Source: Parietaria judaica
Taxonomy: Eukaryota; Streptophyta; Magnoliopsida; Rosales; Urticaceae
Assembly: GCA_954871525.1 (NCBI GenBank)
Contig: OX940865.1
Coordinates: 20,940,420-21,004,419 of the forward strand
Reading direction: 5' to 3'
Length of the DNA stretch: 64,000 nt
Under the pieces are notes generated by a model. It was not told the origin of the DNA and ran no database searches. It was given only the letters and a program-made list of their open reading frames with translations. The position numbers and the translations under genes were made by a program. Below, in pieces: positions 60,164 to 64,000 of the stretch (position 1 is its first letter; each line of letters starts with the position of its first letter).

Positions 60164-60537
60164 GGGATAATAGCGGCATAAGTCCTTAACCTTTACTCAA
60201 TTGGAGCGGCATAGCCCAATCTCATTTAATAGCGGTATAAGTACCAAAAGATGATTTCCGTCCATATTTGACTAACGGAAGTAGTCAACGTTTGCATGGT
60301 CAGCTTCTCGTCAACGTGGACGCCACGTAATCCGACATGTCACCACACACGTCATCCTCGTGTCATCCACGTAATCGGCGTCCATGTTGACGAGAAGTTG
60401 ACCACGCAAACGTTGACTACTTCCGTTGGTCAAATATGGACGGAAATCATCTTTTGATACTTATACCGCTATTAAATGAGGTTGGGGCTATGCCGCCCCG
60501 GTCATTAAAGGTTGAGGACTTATGCAACTATTATCCC
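60164..60537. mobile_element. Mutator-like TIR element C
   Basis: A 374-bp element, nearly all of it inverted repeat. The left arm reads GGGATAATAGCGGCATAAGT, GAGCGGCATAGCCC, TTAATAGCGGTATAAGTA; the right arm ends GGTTGAGGACTTATGCAACT ATTATCCC. It is flanked by an exact 9-bp duplication TTTAAATTA at 60155-60163 and 60538-60546. TIR words are shared with element B at 33577. As RNA it would form a hairpin of roughly 180 bp. Confidence 0.92.
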
Positions 60538-60546
60538 TTTAAATTA

Positions 60547-61342
60547 ATGCCATACTTATGTGAAATGTTTTTTATTTTTATTAATTGCGCTGCTCAATTG
60601 ATAAATATAGAATTCCTACTTCGTTTCAAGATCTCGCACTATATAATTATATTATAGTTAAGTTAAATGATTCCAAAATGAACTAATTTATTATTTAATA
60701 CTACCGCAATTAGTTAAATGAGTTAAATATACGATTAACACGGTTATTGAATAGAGCAACTTTAAACATTAATTCATATTGTATGGCTGAGTTTGGTTCT
60801 ATATAAAATTAGCCGAAAATGCAAAATATAATGACCCGAAAGTATCCATAAAGATTGATCCAATTTTGTATTAAACAAAACAGAGATTCATGCCACTTTT
60901 TTAAATTATTTTTTAGCATAAACGTTTATGCAATTTTTTGGTAGATAGATATAATAATTAGTACTTAACGAAACTTGTAAAAAAATAAGAAGCTATAATT
61001 GAAAAATCTTATATAAGAAGCTATAATTGAAAAATCTTATATATATATATATATATATATATTAAGGTCATATTTTGCTTACTAATCCGTAAAAATTACC
61101 AAGATTTTTGTGTTTGAAGCGTTTAGAGTCAGCCGATTTCCGGCTAAAATCGACTATGAACGTTAGATTTGGAGGGCCTAATTTGTGAAAAAAATCCCTT
61201 CAGGGAGCATCAACTTATAATTGAACACATTCAAGCAATTCAATCTTCAAACCAAAAATAAACGAATTCACTTGAAGCTACTTGTTATATTTATTTATAT
61301 CTATTTATTAATTATTATCACCAAAACAATGTGGAAAGCTGG
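60547..61342. other. Spacer downstream of the GPDH gene
   Basis: AT-rich. A 28-bp word, AAGAAGCTATAATTGAAAAA then TCTTATAT, is tandemly duplicated at 60987-61042 and runs into (TA)n. The last 100 bp or so is the GPDH 3' UTR. Confidence 0.5.
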
Positions 61343-63548
61343 CTAAGGCTGTCCAAGCAGAGAAGGCCTGTAGAAAACATGGCTCTGAGCAATCTCGATT
61401 CGTTCCCTCGGATCGTTCAACGTCTCGTCTCTCAAGGCGTCGAGAATCGCGTGAGGCGATAGTTCCCTGCAAATCGAAACAACATGAAAGTAATCAACTT
61501 TTTTATTTTCATGCAATAAGTACTGAATTTGTTTATAGTTAATGATGGTCTCCAAATAGGAAAATCGGGAAAATCGTGTAATTTTTTTTTTTTTTTTTTT
61601 GACGGGTTGTTTGGAATTTTGGAATTTGAAGAAATGTTTAGTAGACAATTCGTTTAAATGGTTATCTGATAAGAAAGAATGAAACCGTGTTTGGTAGCGC
61701 CAGATTCTATGTTAGAACAAAAGTAGATGGCACGGTACTAATCGCGAGGGAGCGGGACTTGGGGGAAGAATGATGCAAAACACATGTTCCTTGTTTTTAA
61801 ATACTTCGCTAAATTCTTAAACCAAAATAATGTGATCCGGGTACGAAATTCAAGCAAATAAATTAGCGGGAATTCAAAGATAACATGTTTTCTTTTAACA
61901 ATAAGCATCTTGAGTTCAAAGAGTACCCGGTTATGAGTATTTTGTATAGCGTCTTCAAGATCGGGCAGAGCTGTACGGGCGCGACGGGCTTGTTCTCTTC
62001 GGGATGCAACACGTTTAGGCTCGACTGGCTCAGAAGTGCGTAAAAAGCTCCAACAGCAGACACACCCTTAAAACAAATCCCAGTATACTTAATAAGAAAT
62101 TTAAAGAAAATAGATTATCTTATTTTATCCACAATTTTGTCCAACTTTATATACACCATTCACTTACGAATATAATGTCTTTTTTCTCAACGTTTGGTCT
62201 CATTTGTTTTCCTCCACAATTTTTTATTTTTATTTAATTTTTGTAGCCATTTTTCTCAATTAACTAAAAAATTCTAGAATTTATCGACGAGTTTCGCGAA
62301 ATCTTTTAAGCCACATGTGATGCAGACTCTAGTCCGGTTATGATAAATCGAACTTGGTTACAAGTTTGGGAAAAGAATCGTCGATTTTTCAGCGATCATG
62401 GAAAGGTTTGTTGCTATTTACGAGTAAAATTGTGACGGCACGGCAAGTTCACGGGCATAAGTAGCCATACATACCTGAATCATTCCTTTACCACTAATGC
62501 TATCACCCATGTCTCGGCTCAACTCTCCTTTCGCTATCATCTGGCCGTACCACGCATTACGCCCTTTCAACAGCGTTACATACGTGTCGGCCAGCAAAGG
62601 CCCGGCGAGTTTCTCGGGCTCTTCCGATAGCAAATGAGTGATGAATATCATCTCCGACGTGCAGTGAGCAAAGTACACCGATTTGCTTGTCGCACTCTCC
62701 TTCGTAAGCGCCGCCGCCATTCCTAGCATTGAAAATAATTTATTCTGAATTAAAAGATCTTAAATATGCTTCATTATCAAGAACACAGAATTCATTGAAA
62801 ATACTTAAGATTACAAGTTATACATAGTAATTCCTTTTTATGAATTTAGTTTATATACTTTTAAGTATGACATTTTATCCCCTTCTAGAATCTATTATTT
62901 TTGTTACTATAACACACCTCTTAAAGAAACCTTAATGAATTACAATTGAGCCACTTAAACTTAATTAATAATTACACTATTTTATTTAATTACATGTAAA
63001 TATGACTCCAGTTAGGTGATTAATTAATAACTTGGGATAAATCTAGGGTCGGGAATTCGTACATTAGTCCCGCTCCCAGTGTTCACGGCAACCAGTATCT
63101 GATATCGGGACAATAACCCGTAAATACCGGTTTCTAAAAAAATGAAGAAAAAAATGTCATAAAACATGTCTTAGTCCGGACCAGTAAATACCCATTCCCG
63201 CTTTTCTATCCTAAATTCCAGTTTTTTAACCGGCATCGTGAAACTTGGAATCTATATAAATATTTTACTCCAATTAATGAAACGATTAGTTTACCGGCAC
63301 CAATGGCATAGACATTCTTCAAGCCGCCCATGACTTCATGCGTGACGAGATCGCTGTTGTCCCACACTATGAAATGCGGCTGCCGGAGAAACTTTGCGAG
63401 AGGTTTTCTCCACTTTTCAGCTCCACAAATCCGAGCATTCGCATATTCCTTGTCGTATATTTCCGACGCTATGTTCGGTCCTCCCAGGTATAGTATGTTC
63501 TCTATCGGCACTCCAGCTGTCACCAACAAATCCGTCACTTTCTCTTCG
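61343..63548 (-). CDS. GPDHC1: NAD-dependent glycerol-3-phosphate dehydrogenase, cytosolic type, 3' part (5' end outside window)
   Basis: Four terminal exons: 63295-63548 (its start is inferred from an acceptor), 62475-62722, 61927-62066 and 61343-61466. Together they encode about 254 C-terminal residues. The enzyme interconverts dihydroxyacetone phosphate and glycerol-3-phosphate with NADH, feeding glycerolipid synthesis and redox shuttling. Motifs: [60 protein letters not shown] with the family's catalytic Lys-Asn pair, [15 protein letters not shown] and [17 protein letters not shown], ending [13 protein letters not shown]. The N-terminal Rossmann NAD-binding exons are not in the window; nothing between 63549 and 64000 resembles them. 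Cytosolic subtype inferred from similarity. Confidence 0.9.
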
Positions 63549-64000
63549 CTGCCGATTTACCGGACAGCAGGTAGTGAAACCGGTACTAAAATTGGCGGTA
63601 ATGCATTTATTGATACTCAGAAAAATATGTTTGCAATTTGCAAACTCTACTTCTCAAATAACATATATATAGCTGAGTTATACACTAGCATAACGTAAAC
63701 ATAAACTAACTCGACACTATATTGGTATTATACAAGTATAATCTATGTTCAATATCTATATAAAAAATTGAGTGAAAAGAATAAGGAATAATAGCGGCAA
63801 AAGTATCTAAAATCATGAAAATTAACCCAACATATTCCCAAGCTTCCAGTCGCGCAAAATAAAATTTGTGTCTGTTCTGTTTAATAAACTTTGTACATGC
63901 TAGGTCATTTAAGCTTGCACGCCCCAATTTTTTTTTAAATCAAAATTTTTACTTGAAGATGAGATTTTAGAAGGGACTTGAAAGATTATGTAAGGGTTGA
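63549..64000. other. Probable GPDH intron at right edge
   Basis: No exon recognised. GGAATAATAGCGGCAAAAGTA at about 63786 resembles the outer end of the TIR family of elements B and C, so another copy may start here and run out of the window. Confidence 0.4.

Noticed and set aside
1..64000. CRISPR arrays, bacterial operons, integrated viral genes
   Set aside because: No spaced identical repeats of CRISPR type, no intronless bacterial gene runs and no reverse transcriptase, coat or integrase domains were found.

Overview
The window is nuclear DNA of a flowering plant, most likely a eudicot. Genes are intron-rich with GT..AG junctions, intergenic DNA is very AT-rich, and spacers are filled with short non-autonomous transposons. 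All recognised proteins are plant families. No organelle or bacterial signature was seen. Exon models were spliced by eye: frames, donors, acceptors and family similarity agree throughout, but no transcript data were available.

Layout: (1) 1-15.2 kb holds three intronless UDP-glycosyltransferase genes of the zeatin O-glucosyl/xylosyltransferase type (UGT93-like), all on the minus strand at 3457-4872, 7957-9351 and 11546-12997. The last two are a segmental tandem duplication that includes their promoters. A solo LTR, a hAT MITE, a CACTA-like end and TTACG-rich repeats lie between them. (2) 15.6-28.2 kb is a housekeeping block: SEN54 (tRNA-splicing endonuclease subunit, minus), NUP93 (nuclear pore scaffold, 16 coding exons, minus) and a MAM33/p32 protein (plus). 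The last two diverge from one 374-bp spacer. (3) 28.2-35.8 kb is a gene desert with two long-TIR Mutator-like elements, one containing two hAT elements nested inside each other. (4) 35.8-43.2 kb is an autoinhibited Ca2+-ATPase of the tonoplast ACA4/ACA11 type (7 coding exons, plus). (5) 45.6-48.4 kb is a Golgi UDP-uronic acid transporter-like gene (4 exons, minus). (6) 51.7-56.3 kb is a Rho-N/SAP-like nucleic-acid-binding protein (8 coding exons plus a leader exon, plus). (7) 58.3-59.9 kb is a 96-residue coiled-coil protein (minus). (8) 61.3 kb to the right edge is the C-terminal part of cytosolic NAD-dependent glycerol-3-phosphate dehydrogenase (minus), whose 5' end lies outside the window.

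The genes do not form an operon or a visible pathway cluster. Only the UGT array is a functional cluster, arisen by local duplication. The most distinctive structural observations are the three-layer nested transposon with target-site duplications at every layer, a set of GGG-ended TIR elements of which three used the same 9-bp target word, the promoter-inclusive UGT duplication, and an AUG-stop minimal upstream ORF before the Ca2+-ATPase. I did not find a convincing new multi-gene system.
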